From positions 6,717 to 32,468 of the forward strand of contig DEPS01000130.1 of assembly GCA_002358875.1 (NCBI GenBank): DNA of 25,752 nucleotides. Direction: 5' to 3'. Below are positions 15,896 through 23,866 of this stretch, piece after piece. A model generated the notes under the pieces. That model had not been told where the DNA came from. It made no database searches and worked only from the letters and a program-made list of their open reading frames with translations. This stretch comes from Lachnospiraceae bacterium UBA3386. Lineage in GTDB: Bacteria > Bacillota > Clostridia > Lachnospirales > Lachnospiraceae. Position numbers and translations under genes: made by a program. Numbering within the stretch: position 1 is the stretch's first letter; each line of letters begins with the position of its first letter.

Positions 15896-18328
15896 ATGGA
15901 GAGAAAAATATCTACAGGAGAAAAACGGAACAGGGCCGGGAAAAATATCGGGGGAAACAGGGGTATGACCCTGGCAGAGATGCTGATCGTCATTGCGATC
16001 ATCGGCGTCCTGGCAGGGGTGGCGTTTATTGCCGTATGGAACTATCTCCGTTCTCTTGCCCAGATCGAACGGGACGGCATTGCCAGGGAAATTTTCGTTG
16101 CGGCACAAAACCACCTGACCGCTGCAAGGGGAGAGGGATATCTTGGCCGTATCGAGAATAAAGACGGTATGACACAGGATGAAAAAGACGGGATCTTCGG
16201 TTACAGCGAGGGAGCCCAGGAGGTCTATTATTTTGTTTATTCTCCCAACGCAGGGACTTATACGGACAGTCAGAGTACTGTTCTGGATCTGATGCTTCCT
16301 TTTGGTTCTATCGATGAGACCGTCCGGGCGGGAGGCAGCTACATTATCCGCTACCAGTATGATACCGGCCTTGTCCTGGATGTCTTTTACTGCTCGATGA
16401 AGGGTTCGCCGAAGGTGTTCAACCATGAACTGACAAAAGAAGAATACACAGACGTAAACAATCTGAAGGGAGAAGAGCATAGAGCAGGAAGGAAAAAATA
16501 TGCTAATAAAGGAAAAAATTCCGTCCTTGGCTGGTATGGGGGTACGGAGTCGGCATCTCTTCCTTCACTGACGCTTGGGATCCCGACAATAAAGGTCACG
16601 AATGCGGAGAGACTGTATGTGACGATCACGGATCCCAACAGCGATAAGGCAGGAGCAGCCCTGAGGCTCATTATTACAGGAGAGACCAGCAGGCACTCCC
16701 GTTATATAGACGTGTATACCAGCTCAGCCGGCCGGGATTCTACAAAAAATTCATGGGAAATAGAGCTGGACAATATTACAGAAGGCGCTTCTCATTTTCA
16801 GGGGTTGAGTTTTTCTGACGGAAAGACAGGAGAAGAACTGATTCCGGGAGAAAATATCACGCTGAAAGCGGTGGCATACAGCACAAGCGCTCTGGCAAAT
16901 ATCATGTACAGCAATGAAGCGACAACTAACAGCCTGTTTGCTGACGGAACGACAGCTAACAGCCTGCTTGCTGACGGAACGACAGCGGCTGGTACAGCAT
17001 ATATAGAAAATTTCCGGCATCTGGAGAACCTGGACAAAAAAATTTCACACCTGGACGATAATGATTCCGGAAATGCTCTGAATATCGGAAAAGCTGTTCA
17101 GAGAAAGGATCTGGACTGGTCGTCCGATGATTCCGGATACTGGACATTAAATAAGATAAAGCCTTTAGATGGTAATGCTGTCACTTTGTACTACCCTATA
17201 GAGCCGGATTACGCTCTTGAATATGACGGAGACAGGCACAGGATCCAGAATATCGCTGCATCGGGAGAGAATGCAGGTCTGTTTGGAAATGTGGCACCGG
17301 CGGAAGGCACCGTCATTTCTGTCCGGAATCTTGAACTGATCGATTTTCATATCACCGGGACATCCACTGCCGGGGCGCTGGCAGGTTCGCTGAACGGAGT
17401 TGAAGTGACCAACGTGCTTGCAAGAAATACGGACAATGTGAAAGTCACTTCCAACACTGATAAAAGATGGATCACTGCGCCGGAAGCCGGCGGTTTGGCC
17501 GGCGGTTTGATTGGAAAAATCACCGGCGGGAAGGTTCAATACAGCGCGGCTTCCCTGGTAGTAAACGGTTCCGGAACAGCCGGCGGTCTGATTGGTACTG
17601 CTGAAGGGACTGACATAACCGGCTGCTATGCGGGCGGACACACACAGGAGGGCTCTTACGAGAAGTGGGTCGAGACTGCCGGGCGTAGTTATGATGTGAC
17701 CGGGGGCACAGCCGGCGGCCTTGTCGGAAGCTATACAGGGGCCTCGGAAAAAAGCATCAGCAGCAGTTACTCAACATGTTCTGTTTCGGGCAGCAGCAAA
17801 GCCGGCGGATTTATAGGCGATGGCAAAGTGAAGGCGGGAGACACATCGGGAGGCACTATATCAAAATGTTATGCAGCCGGACTGGTGGAGACGGGCCTGA
17901 TCAGCGAAGATGGCGAAAAGGCGGCAAATAAAGGCGCTTTCGCAGGAGCGATGACCGCTGGAATAACTGCCGTTAATTGTAATTATTTCGGAATCGTATC
18001 GGAAGTGAAAAAAGGGAGCGCATCCGAAAATGCTCCTGACCACTACCTCGGGGCTGTCGGAGATGACATCCGTACAGGTATCGAGGCCCTGGATCTCAGC
18101 GCGGAGGACTATAATAATTTTGTCGGCGATCCGGACGGCTGGAATGATGCTCTCGCATACGATCCTGTGCTGATGAAATATTATGGAGGGAAATACAGTC
18201 TCAAGTCGGTAGAGGATTGTGACACTTCGGTTCTACTTCCGGAGGAATATACCTGGAGTACCCTGTATGTCAACATTCACTACGGCGACTGGCCGGCTCC
18301 GGAGGTCTTTGTGATCAATACCAGATAG
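15896..18328 (+). CDS. Prepilin fused to GLUG-repeat adhesin-like domain (810 aa)
   Basis: The start is ATG at 15896, with GGAGAAGG 7 bases upstream. After a basic leader ending GNRG comes MTLAEMLIVIAIIGVLAG, a textbook prepilin helix with Glu at +5. Residues about 45-440 form an unrecognised region with a 10-residue duplication. About 443-695 carries repeats of GLUG type (AGLFGN, AGALAGS, AGGLIGK, AGGLIGT, AGGLVGS, AGGFIGD, each followed by a polar beta strand such as SISSSYSTCSVSG). These repeats are known from secreted and adhesin-like proteins and probably form a beta-helix. The length is several times that of normal pilins (about 120-250), so it may sit at the pilus tip as an adhesin. 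It is last of the four prepilin genes. No sortase motif or second membrane segment is present. Confidence 0.85.
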   Translation: MERKISTGEKRNRAGKNIGGNRGMTLAEMLIVIAIIGVLAGVAFIAVWNYLRSLAQIERDGIAREIFVAAQNHLTAARGEGYLGRIENKDGMTQDEKDGIFGYSEGAQEVYYFVYSPNAGTYTDSQSTVLDLMLPFGSIDETVRAGGSYIIRYQYDTGLVLDVFYCSMKGSPKVFNHELTKEEYTDVNNLKGEEHRAGRKKYANKGKNSVLGWYGGTESASLPSLTLGIPTIKVTNAERLYVTITDPNSDKAGAALRLIITGETSRHSRYIDVYTSSAGRDSTKNSWEIELDNITEGASHFQGLSFSDGKTGEELIPGENITLKAVAYSTSALANIMYSNEATTNSLFADGTTANSLLADGTTAAGTAYIENFRHLENLDKKISHLDDNDSGNALNIGKAVQRKDLDWSSDDSGYWTLNKIKPLDGNAVTLYYPIEPDYALEYDGDRHRIQNIAASGENAGLFGNVAPAEGTVISVRNLELIDFHITGTSTAGALAGSLNGVEVTNVLARNTDNVKVTSNTDKRWITAPEAGGLAGGLIGKITGGKVQYSAASLVVNGSGTAGGLIGTAEGTDITGCYAGGHTQEGSYEKWVETAGRSYDVTGGTAGGLVGSYTGASEKSISSSYSTCSVSGSSKAGGFIGDGKVKAGDTSGGTISKCYAAGLVETGLISEDGEKAANKGAFAGAMTAGITAVNCNYFGIVSEVKKGSASENAPDHYLGAVGDDIRTGIEALDLSAEDYNNFVGDPDGWNDALAYDPVLMKYYGGKYSLKSVEDCDTSVLLPEEYTWSTLYVNIHYGDWPAPEVFVINTR
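16921..16980 (+). repeat. 30-bp in-frame tandem repeat
   Basis: Two 30-base units (16921-16950 and 16951-16980, differing at two bases) encode TTNSLFADGT and TANSLLADGT in the pilin-GLUG protein. Recent slippage is likely. Confidence 0.85.
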
Positions 18329-18450
18329 AGAAAAGCTTCCTGAGTATCTGACGGTGCGCTCCTGAGGATGAGGAAGTATTTCGCGGCGGGATCCTGTGGA
18401 ACGGAATACGGACAAGAGAGAAAAAAACGAATAAAGACCGCATAAATATA

Positions 18451-18491
18451 AGCACGTGCCCAGGAGTGGAAACTCCGGGGCACGTGCTTTT
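18451..18491 (+). terminator. Long hairpin terminator between convergent genes
   Basis: AGCACGTGCCC pairs with GGGCACGTGCT, continued by an inner GGAGT-GGAA-ACTCC hairpin and followed by six or more T. It ends the pilin operon and may also stop minus-strand transcription, where a weaker TATATTTAT tail follows. The rest of the 240-base gap (18329-18567) holds no gene that I can support. Confidence 0.9.
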
Positions 18492-18567
18492 TTCCTGAAT
18501 TGTTCTTTGATCCATCCCGAAGGAAAGGTATATGGAGAGTCCTGTTCGCGCTGTCTCCCGGGAGAAA

Positions 18568-21525
18568 TTACTGTACTTCCCCGGCCTTCTGGTAGGTGAA
18601 GGCGCAGTAGCCGCGGCGGATGACGGGGCTGGCTGTGAGGTGGAAAATGTTTTCTCCTTCATTGGTGAACCGGGGCTCAATGACGGTCTCGTTAAGGAGG
18701 GCGGCACGCTGGGCGATGTCGAACCATTCGTCCTTGAGGGCGGGGAAGAGGGTGCGGACTCTTTTTCCCAGGAGCTCTCCGGCGGGCTTGCCCAGCATTT
18801 CGCAAAAACGGCGGTTGACGTAAAATACTACGGCGTCGGTCACTTTTTCATTGACGTCGGTCACGGTGTGATAGACGACGTAGGGGATGGGCAGGTTTTC
18901 GTAGAGGTGGAAGAGTTCCTGGGCGCGGGCGCTGCGGTGCTCGGAGGGAGCGTTGCCGCCGTGGTCGGCCAGAAGGCGGATCTGCGCGGTCTTGGCCTGC
19001 TCTTCGAGGTCCTCGGATTCAGAGAAGAGTGCGCACCCGATGGAGAGGTAGAGGGTAAGGGGGGTGCCGTCTATCTCCCGGATTTCAGCGGCGGCTGCCC
19101 TGATACGGGCGTGCATTTTCTCCATGTCCGCGTGGGAGCAGTTTTCCGATCCGGCGCCGCACGGTTCTGCCGGAAGGAAATTCGACTCTGCCGTAGGTTT
19201 TGCCTGGCGGAAAATGACAAACTGGTGTCCGGAGTAGCGCCCGACAGCGGAGGACTGGCCGAAGAGGCGTTTAAGAGCTTTTCCCAGTTCGATAAGAACT
19301 TTGTCCCCGAAATCGTGACCGTACTGGCTGATCAGGGAGATAAAGTCTTCTACGGAAACATTAATACGGGCGAAGTCGGCATTTCGGAGAAAATACTCGT
19401 CCCGGAAGGCGTTTGCTTCTTCCTGGAGGCCTCTTGCGTTCAAAAGGCCCGTCATCATGTCGCGCCTTTTAGTCTCTATTCCGCGGCTGTCATTGGCAGT
19501 GAGCAGATCCGTGTCGATGAAATAACCCATAAGCCCCCGGATCTCGCCGTTTTCGTCGTAGATGGGCTTTTTGCTGGCAAGAATGTCGCGGTTTTCTCCG
19601 GCCCGGATGCAGTGTCCGGGGACATTGATGGTCGTGAGGCCTTCGTTGATGACAAGCACTTCATCGTTCATATACTTGTCAGGCCGGATGTGCCAGCCCA
19701 GCTCCTCGTCGCTCTTTCCCAGGATCTCCTCTTCGGATTTGAAACCGTAGTAGTCCAGAAAGGCCCTGCTGGCCCCCAGGAACCTGCGGTCGCGGTCTTT
19801 CCAGAAAATGCGCAGCATGTCGGAGTTGACCAGGTTTTCCCACAGAAGGCCGGAAGGCAGGAATTGATCGACCTCTTTGCGTATCCGCTCTCCCGAGGCG
19901 GTATCTCCAAAGGGAAGCTCCTCAGGATAGAGGTTGTGGATCAGCAGCAGATAGATGCCGTCGCCCAGGCGCTGGAGGATGTGCTGCTTCCAGGCATACT
20001 CCCCGTGGTGAATCCGGCTGCGGAAGCTCCGGCACAGATAGGTCCTTCCCGACTTTTGAAGGCGGTCCTCCAGGGTGTCGAGATCCATATGGGTGAGGAA
20101 GCTTTTCCTGTCGTCGGGGAAGATCCAGCTGCGGGCGTATTCCTCCCCGAGCGCTCTCACATTCGAGTGTCCGGATACAAGATCCGTCCGGGTCGTTACG
20201 TACAGGGGAGAGATCTCATCTTTTTTCAGATCGATGAGGGTAATGCGCTCGAACAGGGAGTAGACCTGACGCAGGGCGTTGTCCAGAAGATCGGTCTCCA
20301 GAGCCTTGGAGGCCTTGGAGAGGTTGCTGATCCGGAAAAGGGCGCTGTAGGCATCCTTTGAGCGGGCGATACATTTGGTCTGTGCCTCGTAGTAATCCCC
20401 GTTGGAGATAAAATACATCTGACCTTCATCCCGTGAACGCAGGGAATCGACCAGGCTGAGGACGCGGCCGCTGATCCGGGTGAAGGGCTGGGGCTTTCCA
20501 AGAAGCTCCTGTGTGAAGATATTCGCGATCAGTCCCGTTCCGCGGGCCATCTCCTCAAAGGCGGTGTTGTAGTAAAGGATGCAGAAATAGTCCTTGTGGA
20601 CCTCCGAGATGGCGAGCGGGATACTGTTGAGCTGGCTTGCGCCTGTCAGGCTGTCGCGTTCCTTCTGTGACATGAAGGGGGCGGCGCTGAGCAGGTTGAC
20701 CTTTCCGATATCGTCATAATATTTCCGGTCCTGGGGCAGCTCAGCGGAAATGCCCGTCCTGCGAATGTGATCCATGATCTCATCATAGGGCATGGGGCGG
20801 CCGAAATAATATCCCTGCACCTTTTCGCACCCGATATTGCGCAGGTAGCTGAACTGCTCCTCAGTTTCCACGCCCTCGGCGAGAGTGTGGATGCCGATCT
20901 CCTTGGCCATATGGATGACAGAGGTGAGGATGCGTCGGGAGCGGAGGTTGAAGGAACTCAAAAAGTGCATATCGAGCTTGAGCTCGTCGAAGGAAAAGTC
21001 TTTTAAGCTGTTCAGGGATGAATAGCCGCTGCCGAAGTCGTCCATCCAGACCTGGTAGCCTGCGCTGCGAAAGCGGTCCACGACCTTGCGCAGCAGTTTC
21101 TCGTCATCAGCCATAGTGCTCTCGGTGATTTCCACGCGCAGGTAGTCATGGGGAATCTGGTAATGGGTCGCGATACCGTCCACCATTTCGAATACATCGC
21201 ACAGGAAAAAATCAAGCCGGGACAGGTTGACGGAGACAGGGATGGGAATTTCCCCCGCGTCCAGGACGGCGCGCAGACGGGCGCAGACCTGGCGGATGAT
21301 GCATTCGTCCAGAAGATGGACGGTGCGGTTTTTTTCCAATACAGGGATAAACTGGTCCGGGCGGATCATGCCGCGCACGGGATCGATCCAGCGGGCCAGC
21401 GCCTCAAAGCCGCAGAGCTTGCGGGAGATCGTGCGGATGACGGGCTGATAGAAGGGCCGGATACAGTTTTCTAAAACAGCGGACTGAAGATTATCGGCAA
21501 TGTACTGATCAAGATTCTGTTCCAT
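18568..21525 (-). CDS. Cytosolic EAL phosphodiesterase with PAS-like domains and degenerate GGDEF
   Basis: 985 residues, no membrane segment. The EAL domain is N-terminal (about 10-260), which is unusual since EAL normally comes last. All expected residues are present: E41-A42-L43, Asn100, Glu132, Asp162-Asp163, Lys183, Glu217 and Gln237 (VQGYYFGRP). Cyclic-di-GMP hydrolysis is therefore likely. About 290-560 resembles sensory PAS-like regions, and a clearer PAS domain lies at 568-670 (RIFWKDRDRRFLGASRAFLD). A GGDEF-family domain spans about 685-850, but its signature is SGHQF (765-769), so it cannot make cyclic-di-GMP and may bind GTP as a regulator. A last PAS-like domain lies at 870-985. 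AAAGGA lies 13 bases before the ATG. It is divergent from the family 5 lipoprotein genes. Confidence 0.9.
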   Translation of the reverse strand: MEQNLDQYIADNLQSAVLENCIRPFYQPVIRTISRKLCGFEALARWIDPVRGMIRPDQFIPVLEKNRTVHLLDECIIRQVCARLRAVLDAGEIPIPVSVNLSRLDFFLCDVFEMVDGIATHYQIPHDYLRVEITESTMADDEKLLRKVVDRFRSAGYQVWMDDFGSGYSSLNSLKDFSFDELKLDMHFLSSFNLRSRRILTSVIHMAKEIGIHTLAEGVETEEQFSYLRNIGCEKVQGYYFGRPMPYDEIMDHIRRTGISAELPQDRKYYDDIGKVNLLSAAPFMSQKERDSLTGASQLNSIPLAISEVHKDYFCILYYNTAFEEMARGTGLIANIFTQELLGKPQPFTRISGRVLSLVDSLRSRDEGQMYFISNGDYYEAQTKCIARSKDAYSALFRISNLSKASKALETDLLDNALRQVYSLFERITLIDLKKDEISPLYVTTRTDLVSGHSNVRALGEEYARSWIFPDDRKSFLTHMDLDTLEDRLQKSGRTYLCRSFRSRIHHGEYAWKQHILQRLGDGIYLLLIHNLYPEELPFGDTASGERIRKEVDQFLPSGLLWENLVNSDMLRIFWKDRDRRFLGASRAFLDYYGFKSEEEILGKSDEELGWHIRPDKYMNDEVLVINEGLTTINVPGHCIRAGENRDILASKKPIYDENGEIRGLMGYFIDTDLLTANDSRGIETKRRDMMTGLLNARGLQEEANAFRDEYFLRNADFARINVSVEDFISLISQYGHDFGDKVLIELGKALKRLFGQSSAVGRYSGHQFVIFRQAKPTAESNFLPAEPCGAGSENCSHADMEKMHARIRAAAAEIREIDGTPLTLYLSIGCALFSESEDLEEQAKTAQIRLLADHGGNAPSEHRSARAQELFHLYENLPIPYVVYHTVTDVNEKVTDAVVFYVNRRFCEMLGKPAGELLGKRVRTLFPALKDEWFDIAQRAALLNETVIEPRFTNEGENIFHLTASPVIRRGYCAFTYQKAGEVQ

Positions 21526-21591
21526 AGCAGCTTTGAGTCCTTTATCATCAGAGAGACATTTTCAGACAGACAAAAAATTACCGTACGTAAT

Positions 21592-21597
21592 ATTATA
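21592..21597 (-). promoter_or_regulatory. Possible -10 of the EAL gene
   Basis: A perfect TATAAT on the minus strand, about 70 bases before the EAL start. No good -35 at 16-19 bases was found, so this is a weak call. The sequence between here and 21766 holds a repeated TTCAAC (around 21680-21695) and otherwise nothing recognised. Confidence 0.3.
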
Positions 21598-21766
21598 AAG
21601 TATTTTTGGGCCTAAAGCCATTGTAACTTTCAAAAACGGTCGATGCCGGATTCTCCCTGCACGGATGCGGCCGTGGGAAGTTCAACGTACTTCAACCCCA
21701 AAACTTAAGCAATTCAAATTTACATAAATCGATAGCACATAATTCTATAAGAACGACTTCTTTTAT

Positions 21767-21795
21767 TTGAAATTACGGCCAGTGTCTGTTATGAT
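21767..21795 (+). promoter_or_regulatory. Sigma-A-type promoter of the family 5 lipoprotein genes
   Basis: TTGAAA (21767-21772), 17-base spacer, TATGAT (21790-21795): both close to consensus. It leaves a leader of about 150 bases before the ATG at 21950. Confidence 0.65.
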
Positions 21796-21838
21796 ATATA
21801 CACTAATAAATAGGATAAACTTGCTGTTATGTCGCCTG

Positions 21839-21923
21839 AGCTGTCATGACAGCTGAACTGTCAGACGGGGAAGCTGCCTTGTTACGCAGGCTGATTTTTT
21901 ATGATTAATAGAGAACGGCAGCT
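21839..21923 (+). promoter_or_regulatory. Palindrome and pairing elements in the lipoprotein leader
   Basis: AGCTGTCATGACAGCT (21839-21854) is a perfect 16-base palindrome inside the leader. Further on, AGCTGCC (21872-21878) is complementary to GGCAGCT (21917-21923), spanning a T-run at 21895-21900. It could be a repressor site or a folded leader. No known riboswitch is recognised. Confidence 0.4.
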
Positions 21924-21949
21924 CAAGGAATGGAAGGGAGAAATGTGTT

Positions 21950-23611
21950 ATGAAAACAACCATTGGGCGCAGGGGCATTGCATTATTCATGGCGGTGCTG
22001 GTGTTCGTTTCCTGTCTGCCGCTTCTTACGTCATGCAGTGCGGGAGGAGGAAAGAGCGGAGGGGAACAGAAAAAGGAAGGGGGAGCCGCGGACACATCCC
22101 GTTTCCTTGTTGCCGTGGAAGACGAGCCGGATACGGTGGATTTCCAGTGTACGACCATTTACTACACGGTCGCGACGAATGTCTTCAACCGTCTGGTCGA
22201 AATGGAGTCGGACAGCGGGGGAAATGTGGCGGTCAAGCCTTCTCTGGCTGAGTCCTGGGAGGTGTCCGACGGAGGCCGCCGCTATACCTTTCATTTGAGG
22301 GAGGGCGTAAAATTCAGCAATGGATCGCCGCTGACATCCTCTGATGTGCTCTATACTTTTACAAGGCTGCTGACCCATCCGGAGTCCTGCAATCAGGATA
22401 TCATAGCGATGGTCGAAGGAGCTTCCAGACTTGAGAGCGGGAAGGCAGACCGCCTCGATGGTTTTGAGATCCTTGGAGATCTTGATTTTGCCATAACTCT
22501 TGAGCAGCCCTTCGAGGCTTTTCTGGCCTGCCTGTCCATGCCGGGCGCGTCGATTTTGGACGAGGAGACCACGGAGGCAGCAGGCGGGAGCTTTGGGAAG
22601 GATCCCGCTTATACGATCGGGACAGGGTCATTCATCCTCAGAGACTGGGAGGCGGGAAAGGGAATGATCCTTGTGGCGAACAAAAACTGCTTCGAAGGGG
22701 AGCCTCATTGTGATGGCCTCGATCTGCGGTTTATAAAGGATTCGGAGGAAGTGAGGAGGATGTTCGAGAGCGGTGAGCTGGACATCCTGGATCTGGACGA
22801 GATGAGCAATTCGGAGGAGTTTTTCATCCACGGGGAATCATATAAGGACAGGATCTATGAAACTCTCCGGATCGGCACGACTTATATCGCACTCAATGAA
22901 TCCATAGCGCCGCTTGATGACGTCCGGGTCAGAAAGGCACTGCAGTATGCCCTCGACCGCTCCATGCTGCTGGATACGGTCTATGGCGGGAGGGGCTATG
23001 TAGAGAACGGAATCTTTCCTCACGGGCTTTACGGATATAATCCGGATCTTCCGGAGATACCCTATGACACGGACGGGGCGAAGAAGCTGCTCGCCGAGGC
23101 GGGATATCCTGACGGATTTGACATGGAGATCAGCGTGAAATCCTCCTCCAACCAGTGGGAGATGGCTCTGATGAAGCAGGTCTCATCCATGTGGGAGAAG
23201 ATCGGCGTCAGGGCGCCCATCGTTGTACTCGAGGAAAATGAATTTATGAAGCTCAGAAAGAGCGGGAGCCTTACCTGCTACACGGCTATGTGGACGGCGG
23301 ATTTCAACGATCCCGACAATTTCATCTATACCTTCTTCGGGAACAGTAAAAATACGTCCTTCCGGAGCCTGTGTTATCCGGATGAGGAGGTCATGGCGCG
23401 CGTTCGGAATGCGAGGACGATTGCGGACCCTGAAGCACGTGTGAAGGAATACAGGGAGCTGGAGGAGAAGATCATTCAGGAAGACGCGGCATGGATTCCG
23501 CTGTTTTCAAGACTGCGGACCTATGTGACATCGGAAAGGGTGGAGGGCATTCAGTCCTCCTGGAACGGCTCGGTAAAAAACAAATACAAAGATATAACGA
23601 TCAGGGAATGA
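21950..23611 (+). CDS. Family 5 extracellular solute-binding lipoprotein (oligopeptide type), copy 1
   Basis: 553 residues. The signal peptide ends in a lipobox, LTSC (Cys29), and is followed by a Gly/Ser/Lys-rich tether, so the protein is anchored outside the membrane. The body is a family 5 (OppA/DppA/NikA class) binding protein: DEPDTVDFQCTTIYYT, NVFNRLVEM, SLAESWEVSDGGRRYTFHLREGVKFSNG, GTGSFILRDWEAGKG, IALNESIAPLDDVRVRKALQYALDR and AGYPDGFD. The ribosome binding site GGAAGGGAG lies 9 bases upstream. A close paralogue follows in tandem. No opp/dpp permease or ATPase gene occurs in the window, so it either uses a transporter elsewhere or serves sensing. The substrate is probably a peptide but cannot be set from sequence. 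Confidence 0.93.
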   Translation: MKTTIGRRGIALFMAVLVFVSCLPLLTSCSAGGGKSGGEQKKEGGAADTSRFLVAVEDEPDTVDFQCTTIYYTVATNVFNRLVEMESDSGGNVAVKPSLAESWEVSDGGRRYTFHLREGVKFSNGSPLTSSDVLYTFTRLLTHPESCNQDIIAMVEGASRLESGKADRLDGFEILGDLDFAITLEQPFEAFLACLSMPGASILDEETTEAAGGSFGKDPAYTIGTGSFILRDWEAGKGMILVANKNCFEGEPHCDGLDLRFIKDSEEVRRMFESGELDILDLDEMSNSEEFFIHGESYKDRIYETLRIGTTYIALNESIAPLDDVRVRKALQYALDRSMLLDTVYGGRGYVENGIFPHGLYGYNPDLPEIPYDTDGAKKLLAEAGYPDGFDMEISVKSSSNQWEMALMKQVSSMWEKIGVRAPIVVLEENEFMKLRKSGSLTCYTAMWTADFNDPDNFIYTFFGNSKNTSFRSLCYPDEEVMARVRNARTIADPEARVKEYRELEEKIIQEDAAWIPLFSRLRTYVTSERVEGIQSSWNGSVKNKYKDITIRE

Positions 23612-23669
23612 CCGGCCCGAAATCTGCCGTAACAGACGGGAGTTGGTAAGAAACAGACGGAGGACAGAA

Positions 23670-23802
23670 GTTTAAATGTTTTGCCCGATGGCAAAACATT
23701 TAAACCGCATTTGTGCCGCTTACACGGCCCAAATTGCCTGATCCCATCGGAGAAACCGCCTTCGCGGATTTCTCCTCGGGATGCCGCACTGACGTGCGGC
23801 AT
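23670..23802. repeat. Cluster of three strong hairpins between the lipoprotein paralogues
   Basis: Hairpin 1: GTTTAAATGTTTTGCC, loop CGAT, perfect 16-base reverse complement (23670-23705). Hairpin 2: GGAGAAA...TTTCTCC with an inner CGC/GCG (about 23749-23775). Hairpin 3: ATGCCGCAC-TGAC-GTGCGGCAT (23781-23802). CCGATGG in loop 1 is also complementary to CCATCGG near 23744. No T-run follows any of them. It resembles a dispersed palindromic (REP/MITE-like) element or a structured RNA rather than a terminator. Confidence 0.65.
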
Positions 23803-23866
23803 GGGGTATAAGGATAGAAGACAAAGGACAGAAGAAAACAGAAGGAAAACGATTCAAGGGGGGCTC

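Noticed and set aside
18532..20361. 609-residue open frame on the plus strand
   Set aside because: Antisense to the EAL/PAS protein; the EAL, PAS and GGDEF-like motifs fix the minus strand as coding.
23670..23705. Rho-independent terminator
   Set aside because: The hairpin is strong but is not followed by a T-run on either strand.
23551..23802. 83-residue minus-strand frame over the hairpin cluster
   Set aside because: No recognisable family, covers palindromic DNA and runs into the end of the first lipoprotein gene. It may be part of a dispersed repeat, but is not supported as a gene.
23681..23866. Upstream extension of the second lipoprotein gene
   Set aside because: It runs through the hairpin cluster and would place 62 residues before a good signal peptide and lipobox.
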